Below, piece by piece: positions 1-6,929 of a stretch of 24,076 nucleotides of DNA. The notes under the pieces were generated by a model. That model was not told the origin of the DNA. It did not search any database and worked only from the letters and a program-made list of their open reading frames with translations. How positions within the stretch are numbered: position 1 is the first letter of the stretch; each line of letters opens with the position of its first letter. Origin of the DNA: Desulfobulbaceae bacterium (lineage in GTDB: Bacteria > Desulfobacterota > Desulfobulbia > Desulfobulbales > Desulfocapsaceae); assembly GCA_031256095.1 (NCBI GenBank), contig JAIRRG010000190.1, positions 1 to 24,076 on the forward strand. Reading direction: 5' to 3'. A program made the translations under genes and the position numbers.

Positions 1-1
1 C

Positions 2-784
2 GCCGCTGGCCGCCGCTTGCGCCAGTGTCTGGGGGCTTCGCCGCGTCTGGCTGTGGCCTTTTCCGGCGGCGTCGATTCGGCAGCGCTTTTACATCTGGCC
101 ATTGATGAATTGGGCGGCGAGCATGTCCTGGCCCTGCACGCCCGGTCGATCCTCTTTCCGCAAGGACGGGAAAGGGAGATTTGCGATGGTATGCTCGCCG
201 ATTTTTCCCGTTGCTGCCATGTGCGGCGGGTCGATTTCGCCCCTTTAGCTATCGCCGGTTTTGCCGAAAACCCGCCGGAGCGTTGCTATCTGTGCAAAAA
301 ACATATGTATGGCGAATTTTTGCGGCTGGCGCGGGATTTCGCTGCCCCCGTCCTCGCCGATGGCACAAACGCTGACGATGACGTGGCTTCGCGTCCGGGC
401 TGGCGGGCGATGCAGGAGCTGGCGGTGCTCACTCCTTTACGCGAGGCGGGCATTGGCAAGGCTGTGATCCGCGCCTACGCCCGGCGGCATGGTCTTACCA
501 ATCACGATTTGCCGTCGCAGTCATGTTTGGCCACCCGCTTCGCGCCGGGCCTGCCGCTTGACGAGACGACGGTGCAGCTGGCGGCACGCCTGGAAGCCGG
601 CATTGGCAAGAGCTTGCTGCGTAACTTCCGCCTGTCCTTGTCGGCAGATGGCTGGGGGCTCGAAGTGCGGGGCGCTGAAAGCGAGAGGCTGGATTTTGTC
701 GATACGGCGGCAATTCGCCACTATTTTCACGAACACGGGCTAGAATTGGCGCGGCTTGAAATTGCCAGGCCAAAAAAAAAATGA
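2..784 (+). CDS. larE: ATP-dependent sacrificial sulfur transferase LarE, 5' end outside window
   Basis: PP-loop ATP pyrophosphatase of the LarE family. LarE adds sulfur to the pyridinium dicarboxylate precursor of the nickel-pincer nucleotide cofactor of lactate racemase and related enzymes. The reading frame is open to the window edge, so the true start is probably upstream; a TTG at 17 is the first possible start inside. Numbering from that TTG: PP-loop SGGVDS at 16-21, NPPERCYLCKK with Cys90 and Cys93, DGTNADD near 115-121, and SQSCLATR with Cys170. Cys170 matches the sacrificial cysteine position of the family. The extra CxxC suggests the three-cysteine subtype reported to hold a [4Fe-4S] cluster and to act non-sacrificially (family knowledge, not shown here). 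The gene ends in a run of ten A just before TGA. No larB or larC is visible, so the target enzyme is unknown. Confidence 0.88.
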   Translation, partial: AAGRRLRQCLGASPRLAVAFSGGVDSAALLHLAIDELGGEHVLALHARSILFPQGREREICDGMLADFSRCCHVRRVDFAPLAIAGFAENPPERCYLCKKHMYGEFLRLARDFAAPVLADGTNADDDVASRPGWRAMQELAVLTPLREAGIGKAVIRAYARRHGLTNHDLPSQSCLATRFAPGLPLDETTVQLAARLEAGIGKSLLRNFRLSLSADGWGLEVRGAESERLDFVDTAAIRHYFHEHGLELARLEIARPKKK

Positions 785-968
785 CTTGACCTGAGGGAAA
801 AGCGAATAAATTACTTGCCTCGCATAATCCTGTCCGCTAACTTCACGTTATGATTTTGTCCGCGATGCCACTTGCTGGTGTGGCGGATTGTCGTGCCATT
901 GCTATTGCAGTAGCCGCAAGGGGGGAGCAGATGGTTTGTTCCGGAAAAATTCATTGTTGGGAGGAGTC

Positions 969-1241
969 ATGAACAAGAAGGAACTGATTGACAGTATCGC
1001 CAAGAAAGCCGGCATCAACAAGACTGACGCCGAGAGTGCCCTGAACGCCACAGTGGAGGCTATTTCCGATTGCCTGCGCAAGGGTGACAAAATTACCCTG
1101 GTCGGTTTTGGCACCTTTTCCGTGTCCAAACGCGAGGCGCGTAAGGGACGTAATCCGCAGAATGGCAAGGCGATCACCATTCCGGCGAAGAAAACCGTTA
1201 AGTTCAAATCGGGCAGTAAACTTGCCGAGGCGGTTAACTAA
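969..1241 (+). CDS. hup: HU family DNA-binding protein
   Basis: A 90-residue histone-like protein of normal HU length. It starts MNKKELIDSIAKKAG, has the dimer-core GDKITLVGFGTFSV and the DNA-contacting arm with RKGRNPQNGK, and ends in the usual KFKSGSKLAEAVN. It acts as a dimer to bend and compact DNA. The ATG at 969 is chosen because GGGAGGAG lies just upstream and the family starts here; the longer open frame back to 888 has no family support. The 184-bp gap to larE holds no gene. It has a TTGACC near 785 and a TAAATT 15 bp downstream that could be a weak promoter, but the spacing is poor. Confidence 0.95.
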   Translation: MNKKELIDSIAKKAGINKTDAESALNATVEAISDCLRKGDKITLVGFGTFSVSKREARKGRNPQNGKAITIPAKKTVKFKSGSKLAEAVN

Positions 1242-1261
1242 CTAAACATCCGTTCATGACT

Positions 1262-1341
1262 CACCGCCGGAAAATGACGCCCGCGCCCCTCTGATGGGCA
1301 GCGGGCGGTGGCGGGAGAAGAGTACGGCGGCACAACCGCCG
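1262..1341 (+). promoter_or_regulatory. GC-rich structured leader between HU and cobO
   Basis: Several complementary segments lie here. CGCCCGC (1278-1284) pairs with GCGGGCG (1301-1307), with GCCC/GGGC inside it and CCGCC/GGCGG outside. CGGCGG (1325-1330) pairs with CCGCCG (1336-1341) around a 5-nt loop. Alternative pairing is possible: CACCGCC (1262-1268) with GGCGGTG (1304-1310), which excludes the first stem. Together with the terminator that follows, this looks like an attenuation leader. I do not recognise a known riboswitch class and see no B12-box match. Confidence 0.4.
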
Positions 1342-1344
1342 GGG

Positions 1345-1372
1345 GCCGCTTCGTTTCGAGGCGGCTTTTTTT
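1345..1372 (+). terminator. Rho-independent terminator or attenuator before cobO
   Basis: GCCGCTTCG and CGAGGCGGC form a 9-bp stem with one G-U wobble around a TTT loop, followed by seven T. The T run ends about 15 bases before the cobO ATG and just ahead of its GGAGGAG ribosome binding site. Any cobO transcript starting upstream must therefore read through it. It may simply end HU transcription or may be a regulated attenuator. Confidence 0.75.
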
Positions 1373-1387
1373 ATCCGGAGGAGCGCT

Positions 1388-1909
1388 ATGGGAAAGGGGC
1401 TGTTCGTGATCTATACGGGCGACGGCAAAGGCAAAACCACGGCTGCTCTCGGAATGGCCGTCCGCGCCTTGGGTCATGGCTATCCGGTGACGGTGATCCA
1501 GTTCATTAAAAGCAATGACCGTTGCGGCGAGCATAATCTGCCCAGGCGCTTTGATGGCTTGCTCAATGTTCATGTGATGGGCAAGGGATTTACCTGGCAA
1601 TCAGAGAACCTGGATGAAGACATCGCTCTGGCGCGCACGGCCTGGGATTTTGCGGCGCAAACTATCACCGAGGGCAAGGTCAAGCTACTGATTCTCGATG
1701 AGCTGACCTATCTGGTCCGCTACAACATGGTCGATGAGAACGAAATCCTTACTGCCATCGCCAATCGCCCGGTTGAGATGCATATTGTCGTTACCGGTCG
1801 CCACGCCTCGGAGAAGATGATAGCCGCCGCCGATCTGGTCACCGAGATGACCGAGATCAAGCATCCGTACCAACAGGGGATCCCGGCACAAAAGGGCGTC
1901 GATTTTTGA
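1388..1909 (+). CDS. cobO: Cob(I)yrinic acid a,c-diamide adenosyltransferase, CobO/BtuR type
   Basis: A 173-residue P-loop protein of the CobA/CobO/BtuR family, which transfers the adenosyl group of ATP to cob(I)alamin or cobyrinate diamide to make the Co-C bond of coenzyme B12. The N-terminus has the family's P-loop GDGKGKTTAALG (11-22). VTVIQFIK and LLILDELTYLV (Walker-B-like) follow, then VVTGRHAS and the C-terminal EMTEIKHPYQQGIPAQKGVDF region, which is cut short relative to longer homologues but typical. The ATG at 1388 has GGAGGAG 5 bases upstream. The gene is 15 bp from hisHF and probably cotranscribed. No other cobalamin genes are in view, so it may serve salvage as well as synthesis. 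Confidence 0.93.
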   Translation: MGKGLFVIYTGDGKGKTTAALGMAVRALGHGYPVTVIQFIKSNDRCGEHNLPRRFDGLLNVHVMGKGFTWQSENLDEDIALARTAWDFAAQTITEGKVKLLILDELTYLVRYNMVDENEILTAIANRPVEMHIVVTGRHASEKMIAAADLVTEMTEIKHPYQQGIPAQKGVDF

Positions 1910-1924
1910 CAAGGCGGCAAGACA

Positions 1925-3532
1925 ATGATTCATCTCCTTGATTATGGCGCCGGCAATGTCCGCAGCGTTCGTAACGCCATTAATTCATTTGGTTTTCAGG
2001 TGGCCGATGCCAAGCAGCCCGAAGAGATTGTTGCCGCCGACAAGTTGATTTTTCCTGGGGTTGGCAACTTCGGCGTTGTCATGGGGCGGCTGGCGGCCTC
2101 TGGTTTTGCCGAGGCGCTGCGCCAGCGTATCGCTTTAGGCAAACCAACCTTTGGCATCTGCATTGCCCTGCAGGCCATGTTTGAAGGCAGTGAGGAAGCG
2201 CCGGGCGTCGCCGGTTTGGGCATCATCCCCGGCCAAGTCAGGCGTTTTTTCAAACCGGGCCTGGCGGTGCCGCAGATTGGCTGGAACAACCTGAAACTGT
2301 GGCGGGATTCACCTTATTTTGCCGGTTACGGCGGTGAACGGCTCTATTTTGTCCATAGTTTTTACGCTGACCTGAATGAAAACAATCGCGACTGGACGCT
2401 GGCTACCACCAGCTACGGCGGCGAATACATCTCGGCGGTGGCCAAAGGCGAAGTGATCGCCACCCAGTTTCATCCGGAAAAAAGCGGTGAAGCCGGTCTC
2501 AATATCCTCGGCAATTTCTTGAAGCGTCGTCAGACGCTGACCGTGGCCAGCGATTCAGCTGCCGCCTGTCCCCCTAAGCAGGAACCCTCCGGCCCCCCAG
2601 GTTTGGCCAAAAGAATTATCGCCTGCCTTGATGTCCGCGCCAACGACGAGGGCGATCTGGTGGTAACCAAGGGCGATCAGTACGATGTGCGGGAAGAGGG
2701 GATAGTGCGCAATCTCGGCCAGCCGGTGGCTTTGGCTGAACGCTACTACCGCGAAGGGGCCGATGAAATCGCCTTTCTTAACATCACCGGCTTCCGCGAT
2801 TTTCCCCTGCAAGATCAGCCGATGCTGGAAGTCTTGGAAAAAACCTCGGAAAAGGTATTTGTTCCCTTGACCATCGGCGGCGGTATCCGCGCCTTCACCG
2901 ATAAAAATGGCAAGCATTACAGTGCCTTGGATGTAGCCGGGCGCTACTTCCGCGCCGGGGCCGACAAGATTTCCATTGGCAGTGACGCCGTGGCCACGGT
3001 CGAAGCCTATCTGCGGCGCGGCGCCGCCGATGGCGCCAGCCCGATTGAAGAAATTTCCAGGGTCTACGGGGCGCAGGCGGTGGTCATTTCGGTCGATCCG
3101 CGCCGGGTCTACGTCACAAATCCAAGCGCCAGCGGCCACGCTTGCATCAAGACGAAATTTCCAGGGCCAGGCGGCGAGAAATACTGCTGGTATCAGTGTA
3201 CAGTCAAAGGCGGTCGTGAAGGGCGCGACATCGACGCCGTGCAGTTGGCGACAATCTGTGAACGCTTGGGCGCCGGTGAAATCCTCCTCAACTGCATCGA
3301 CCGCGACGGCGGCAATCAGGGCTTCGACCTGGAACTGATCGCCCAGGTCAAGGCCGCGGTGTCGATTCCGGTGATCGCCTCGAGCGGCGCCGGTAAGGCC
3401 AGCCATTTCCCGGAAGTGTTCCGTGAGACCGGCGCCGACGCTGCCTTGGCCGCCGGGATTTTCCACCGCAATGAGGTGGCAATCAGCGAGGTCAAGGCCG
3501 CCTGCGCCGCCGCTGGTTTACTCGTGCGCTGA
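1925..3532 (+). CDS. hisHF: Fused imidazole glycerol phosphate synthase HisH-HisF, eukaryote HIS7-like
   Basis: A 535-residue bifunctional protein. Residues 1-205 are the HisH glutamine amidotransferase with Cys79 (GICIALQ), His183 and Glu185 (QFHPEKS) as the triad. A linker of about 20 residues (206-227) joins it to HisF at 228-535. The cyclase part has ACLDV (Asp236) and SVDPRR (Asp391), matching the two catalytic aspartates. Together they make ImGP and AICAR from PRFAR and glutamine in histidine synthesis. Bacteria usually encode the subunits separately. The HisF part carries the blocks VTKGDQYDVREE, GPGGEKYCWYQCTVKGGREG and ASSGAG, which resemble yeast HIS7 more than ordinary bacterial HisF. 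Length also matches HIS7 (about 550). It follows cobO after 15 bp; no other his genes are nearby. Confidence 0.94.
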   Translation: MIHLLDYGAGNVRSVRNAINSFGFQVADAKQPEEIVAADKLIFPGVGNFGVVMGRLAASGFAEALRQRIALGKPTFGICIALQAMFEGSEEAPGVAGLGIIPGQVRRFFKPGLAVPQIGWNNLKLWRDSPYFAGYGGERLYFVHSFYADLNENNRDWTLATTSYGGEYISAVAKGEVIATQFHPEKSGEAGLNILGNFLKRRQTLTVASDSAAACPPKQEPSGPPGLAKRIIACLDVRANDEGDLVVTKGDQYDVREEGIVRNLGQPVALAERYYREGADEIAFLNITGFRDFPLQDQPMLEVLEKTSEKVFVPLTIGGGIRAFTDKNGKHYSALDVAGRYFRAGADKISIGSDAVATVEAYLRRGAADGASPIEEISRVYGAQAVVISVDPRRVYVTNPSASGHACIKTKFPGPGGEKYCWYQCTVKGGREGRDIDAVQLATICERLGAGEILLNCIDRDGGNQGFDLELIAQVKAAVSIPVIASSGAGKASHFPEVFRETGADAALAAGIFHRNEVAISEVKAACAAAGLLVR

Positions 3533-3805
3533 CAAACTTTCCCGTAAAACCGACAACTTGGCCGCTGCGCGGCTGCGCTTGCCAATAGTGGTTAAATCAA
3601 ATTGGGGCAGCTCTCCCACATGTAGTAATTTATGTCAGGTGAATACTTGATCTATACAACATTTGTTTGGCGACCCGCCAATCTATCCTTTTCGAGCCTG
3701 AATAACAAAGTTTATACTCTTGTTAGCTATATGGCTAATGCAGGTGTAGGATAATTCGGACAATTCATTTCATTGTCAAATGCCTGTTTCTTACGGAGGA
3801 GTGAC
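3533..3805. other. Gene-free spacer between hisHF and the DUF2461 gene
   Basis: No coding region is supported. It contains a small perfect hairpin, TTGGCG/CGCCAA with a 3-nt loop at 3667-3681, followed by a loosely T-rich stretch, which might act as a weak terminator for hisHF. The part just before the next gene is AT-richer and probably holds its promoter, but no convincing -35/-10 pair with good spacing was found. Confidence 0.4.
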
Positions 3806-4483
3806 ATGATGTTTACCCGTGACACTTTCAAGTTTCTCAGCAAGCTGGAGCTCAACAACAACCGCGCCTGGTTCGAGGAGAACAAATCCGATTATGAAAC
3901 GCTGGTGCGCGAACCGGCACTTGATTTCATCGAAGCGATGGCGCAGCCATTAAAGAAGTTTGCCCCGCATTTCCGCGCTGACGCGCGCAAAATGGGCGGC
4001 TCATTGATGCGGGTGTATCGTGATACACGTTTTTCTAACGATAAAACGCCGTATAAAACCAACATCGGTATCCAGTTCCGGCACCAACTCGGCAAAGATG
4101 TGCATGCGCCCGGTTTGTATGTGCATATTGCGGGCGACGGCTGCTTTTTTGCGGCCGGATGCTGGCATCCAGAGGCGGATGCGCTCTGGAAGATTCGCAA
4201 CACCATTGCCAAGAATCCCGGACAATGGTTCAAGGCGCGCGACGACAAAAAATTCAACGTCTACTGGCAGCTGGACGGCGATACGTTAAGCCGTCCGCCG
4301 CGCGGCTTTGCCGCCGATCATGTGGCGGTCGACGATCTCAAACGCAAGGATTTCATCGCCCTGGCATCGTTGTCGAAAACAGAGGTTATTTCGCCGGACT
4401 TCATCAAGCTGACGACGCAGCGTTTTACCGAAGCGGCGCCGCTGATGAAGTTTTTGTGCAAGGCGCTGGAGGTTCAGTATTAG
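3806..4483 (+). CDS. DUF2461 domain-containing protein
   Basis: About 225 residues, the usual size of the DUF2461 family (function unknown). Hallmarks are FKFLSKLELNNNRAWFEENK near the N-terminus, KMGGSLMRVYRDTRFSNDKTPYKTNIGIQFRH in the middle (cited in part: RVYRDTRFSNDKTPYK), and LYVHIAGDGCFFAAGCWHPE. Members are single-domain soluble proteins. The start at 3806 (or the adjacent ATG at 3809) is chosen because GGAGGAG lies at 3795-3801; an upstream TTG at 3773 would add 11 residues not seen in the family. The gene stands alone and converges with the minus-strand flavoprotein gene. Confidence 0.88.
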   Translation: MMFTRDTFKFLSKLELNNNRAWFEENKSDYETLVREPALDFIEAMAQPLKKFAPHFRADARKMGGSLMRVYRDTRFSNDKTPYKTNIGIQFRHQLGKDVHAPGLYVHIAGDGCFFAAGCWHPEADALWKIRNTIAKNPGQWFKARDDKKFNVYWQLDGDTLSRPPRGFAADHVAVDDLKRKDFIALASLSKTEVISPDFIKLTTQRFTEAAPLMKFLCKALEVQY

Positions 4484-4500
4484 AGCGTTGATTCAAGCCC

Positions 4501-4527
4501 GTTTTTGCGCGGTCGTGAAGCAAAAAC
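4501..4527. repeat. Inverted repeat GTTTTTGC / GCAAAAAC
   Basis: Perfect 8-bp arms around an 11-bp loop, just after the DUF2461 gene. There is no T run on either strand after the stem, so terminator function is uncertain. Confidence 0.4.
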
Positions 4528-4539
4528 GATCAAAAAGTC

Positions 4540-4597
4540 GCAGGATGGTCGAGGGCAGCAGGATGGGTAGAGCGTAGCGAAAGCCTTCCTACCCTGC
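4540..4597. repeat. Short repeat with palindrome in the convergent spacer
   Basis: GCAGGATGG occurs twice, at 4540 and 4558. The second copy leads into an imperfect palindrome, GGGTAG (4565-4570) and CTACCC (4589-4594) with GCA/TGC outside. The core, ATGGGTAGAGCGTAGCGAAA, resembles a phrase I recall as a common dispersed intergenic repeat in proteobacteria (recollection, not checked). The remaining spacer, 4484-4745, has no gene. Confidence 0.45.
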
Positions 4598-4745
4598 TAT
4601 TTGCGGATAAGCACTTAGTCGTTTCCGGCCAGTCCGATAGATACCGTGCTGCCGGATAAATGCGGCTAGAGCACCTTTCCCATCCCTCATCCATCCGGTA
4701 CCCCATCATAATGAAGCGCCAGGCAAGGCGAAAATTACCAGTTAT

Positions 4746-5366
4746 TTAGCGGACGAAATTGGTCCTCTGCCGCTCTTCCTGTTGCGGATAGGGGTAGGTC
4801 TTTTTCCCCAGGTCAATACATTTGACAAGCCAGGCCATGTTCAGCCCCAGGGTGCGCATAATCTGCAAACCTTCCAGGTCTTGCCGCACTTCGTCGGGGG
4901 TGTTGCCATGGACCGCATTCCAGTACTGCGAGGCGACGACCGGCATGTTGGCGATGGTGAAGTATTTGTTCAAGCGATCGAAAGCGGCACTGGCGCCGCC
5001 GCGGCGGCAACTGACCACCGCTGCCGCCGGTTTGTAGGCATAAGGCGCCGACTTGCCGAAATACATGCGGTCGAGGAAAGAACAGAGGATGCCATTCGGC
5101 CCGGCGTAATAAACCGGCGAACCAACAACTAGGCCGTCGGCGGCCTTCAGTTTGTCGATGCATTCGTTGACGCCATCATCGTCGAAGACACAGTGACCGG
5201 TGTCCTGACATTTGTCGCAGGCGATACAACCGCGAATCGCCTTTTTGGCGACATGGACAATTTCCGTGTCAATGCCTTCTTTGGCCAATTGTCCCGCCAC
5301 TTCTGTTAAGGCGGTGAAGGTACAGCCGTTTTTGTGGGGACTACCGTTGAGCATGAGAACGCGCAT
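4746..5366 (-). CDS. Iron-sulfur flavoprotein / NADPH-dependent FMN reductase family protein
   Basis: A 206-residue flavodoxin-like protein. The start MRVLMLNGSPHKNGCT holds the FMN phosphate-binding loop and GSPVYYAGPNG (around 82-92) the second flavin loop. Cys47, Cys50, Cys53 and Cys59 form the compact CX2CX2CX5C pattern known from the [4Fe-4S] site of archaeal Isf. It is likely a cytoplasmic electron-transfer or reductase protein handling low-potential electrons or oxidative stress; the substrate is unknown. GGAGG lies 8 bases before the ATG. It sits 39 bp downstream of the sigma-54 response regulator on the same strand and is probably cotranscribed with the two-component pair. Confidence 0.85.
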   Translation of the reverse strand: MRVLMLNGSPHKNGCTFTALTEVAGQLAKEGIDTEIVHVAKKAIRGCIACDKCQDTGHCVFDDDGVNECIDKLKAADGLVVGSPVYYAGPNGILCSFLDRMYFGKSAPYAYKPAAAVVSCRRGGASAAFDRLNKYFTIANMPVVASQYWNAVHGNTPDEVRQDLEGLQIMRTLGLNMAWLVKCIDLGKKTYPYPQQEERQRTNFVR

Positions 5367-5405
5367 GATCTTTTCCTCCTGGTTTTCGATTTGAAGCCGA
5401 ATCCG

Positions 5406-6929
5406 TCACGAACCGCGCTTTTTTCCCTTTTTACTCCCGGCGCCGTCCCCGGGCAACTCCCCACCCTCTTTGCCCTTGCCGCGAAAAGCGCCGAGGTTGA
5501 TTTGGTATTTATTGATTTTGTCGTACAGGCTTTTACGGGAAATGGCCATCCGCCGACAGGCGATGTTGACTTGGCCGCCATTTTCTTTCAGTATTTCCTC
5601 AAGATAGCTGCGTTCCTGCCGCGCCATAAAATCCTTCCACCGCAGATTTGACGGCTCTTTGGCGGCTGTTGCCGCCAAGGTTGCGGACAGGTTGGACGTT
5701 GGTAGGGTTTGGGCCTCTCCGTCCTCGGCGGTCAGCCCTTCCTTCGACCCCAGCACGCAGGTACGGCGGACATAATTGCGCAGCTCACGGACATTGCCCG
5801 GCCAGTCGCGCGCCATCAACGACCGCGCCCAACCGACAGGCAGATCGCGGCAGACATGGCTGCCATCGGCGCAGTATTCTTCCCAAAAATGCCCGACGAG
5901 GAGGGGAATGTCCTGGCGGTGATGACGTAGCGGTGGCACGGTCACCGGCAAGACGTTAAGGCGGAAATACAAATCCTCGCGGAAATTTCGTTTTTTTATT
6001 TCAGCGACCAGATCGCGATTAGTGGCGGCGATAACCCGCGATTTGAGAGGGATCATGGTGTTACCGCCCAGGCGTGTGAAAGCCCGTTCTTCGAGAACCC
6101 GCAACAACTTAGCCTGCACATGCAGCGGCATCGAGCAGATTTCATCGAGGAACAGGGTACCGGCACCGGCGTATTCGAATTTACCGATCTTTTTCGCCGA
6201 GGCCCCGGTAAACGCCCCTTTTTCGTGGCCAAACAGTTCCGACTCGATCATCTCCGAGGGCATCGCTCCCATGTTGACCGCCACATAGAGCGTGCCTTCG
6301 CCGCAACCCAAGTGGTGTAGTGCCTGCGCCACCAATTCTTTGCCAACGCCGGTTTCACCGATGATCAACACCGGATCTTTCTCCGGGGCAATGGCCTCAA
6401 TCTGCGCGTAGAGTTCAAGCATGAGCGGATGGCCGCCGGTTAAGCCACAGAAGCGGACGCGGTCCTGGCGGCTGACCAGTACCTGGCGTTCCAGGCGGCG
6501 GTTCTCGACCACCAACCGCCGCCGCTCGATGGCCCGTTCCAAGGTGGCGAAGATAATGTCGTCATCGACCGGCTTCTGCAAAAAATGATAGGCTCCCTTT
6601 TTTATCGCCTCAACGGCCATGGCCACGTCACCATGACCGGTGATCAGGATCACTGGCAAGTCCGGGTCCTTCGCCAGCGCCGCTTCGAGGAGGGCCATGC
6701 CGCTCATTTCCGGCATCCTGATATCGGCCAGGGCCGCGGCGTAGCAACAATTTTCCAAACTGGCCAAGGCTTCGCGCGGGCTGGCAAAAGTGCGCGCGCC
6801 ATAACCACCCAGAGTCAGGGTTTGGCGCAAGGCTGACAGCAGATAGAGGTCATCGTCGACCACCATGATCAGAGGTGGCGCATTGACCAGGCCATCGCCT
6901 GAACCTTCGTTGGGGTATTTTTCATTCAT
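5406..6929 (-). CDS. Sigma-54-dependent response regulator, NtrC/DctD type
   Basis: A 507-residue enhancer-binding protein. The receiver domain (about 20-135) has acidic residues 25-27, phosphoacceptor Asp69, ITGHG and Lys119 (QKP). The AAA+ domain (about 160-390) has Walker A GETGVGKE (191-198), the sigma-54 contact loop GAFTGA (238-243), and Walker B GTLFLDEI (257-264). A Fis-type HTH lies at about 450-477. A basic, Gly/Lys-rich tail follows and is unusual. The ATG at 6929 overlaps the kinase stop by 8 bases (ATGAATGA), showing translational coupling; AAGGA precedes it by 5 bases. An alternative ATG at 6935 would add two residues. It most likely activates the divergent promoter at 8355. Confidence 0.94.
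   Translation of the reverse strand: MNEKYPNEGSGDGLVNAPPLIMVVDDDLYLLSALRQTLTLGGYGARTFASPREALASLENCCYAAALADIRMPEMSGMALLEAALAKDPDLPVILITGHGDVAMAVEAIKKGAYHFLQKPVDDDIIFATLERAIERRRLVVENRRLERQVLVSRQDRVRFCGLTGGHPLMLELYAQIEAIAPEKDPVLIIGETGVGKELVAQALHHLGCGEGTLYVAVNMGAMPSEMIESELFGHEKGAFTGASAKKIGKFEYAGAGTLFLDEICSMPLHVQAKLLRVLEERAFTRLGGNTMIPLKSRVIAATNRDLVAEIKKRNFREDLYFRLNVLPVTVPPLRHHRQDIPLLVGHFWEEYCADGSHVCRDLPVGWARSLMARDWPGNVRELRNYVRRTCVLGSKEGLTAEDGEAQTLPTSNLSATLAATAAKEPSNLRWKDFMARQERSYLEEILKENGGQVNIACRRMAISRKSLYDKINKYQINLGAFRGKGKEGGELPGDGAGSKKGKKRGS

Noticed and set aside
1242..1387. Cobalamin riboswitch ahead of cobO
   Set aside because: No B12-box-like sequence and the leader is too short for the usual cobalamin aptamer.
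2555..3466. 303-codon open frame on the minus strand inside hisHF
   Set aside because: It lies fully antisense to a well-conserved gene, has no recognisable domain and reflects GC-rich codon bias.
3552..3580. Sigma-54 promoter ahead of the DUF2461 gene
   Set aside because: GG-N10-GC spacing occurs but the -12 element reads CGGC, not TTGC, and it lies more than 200 bp from the gene.
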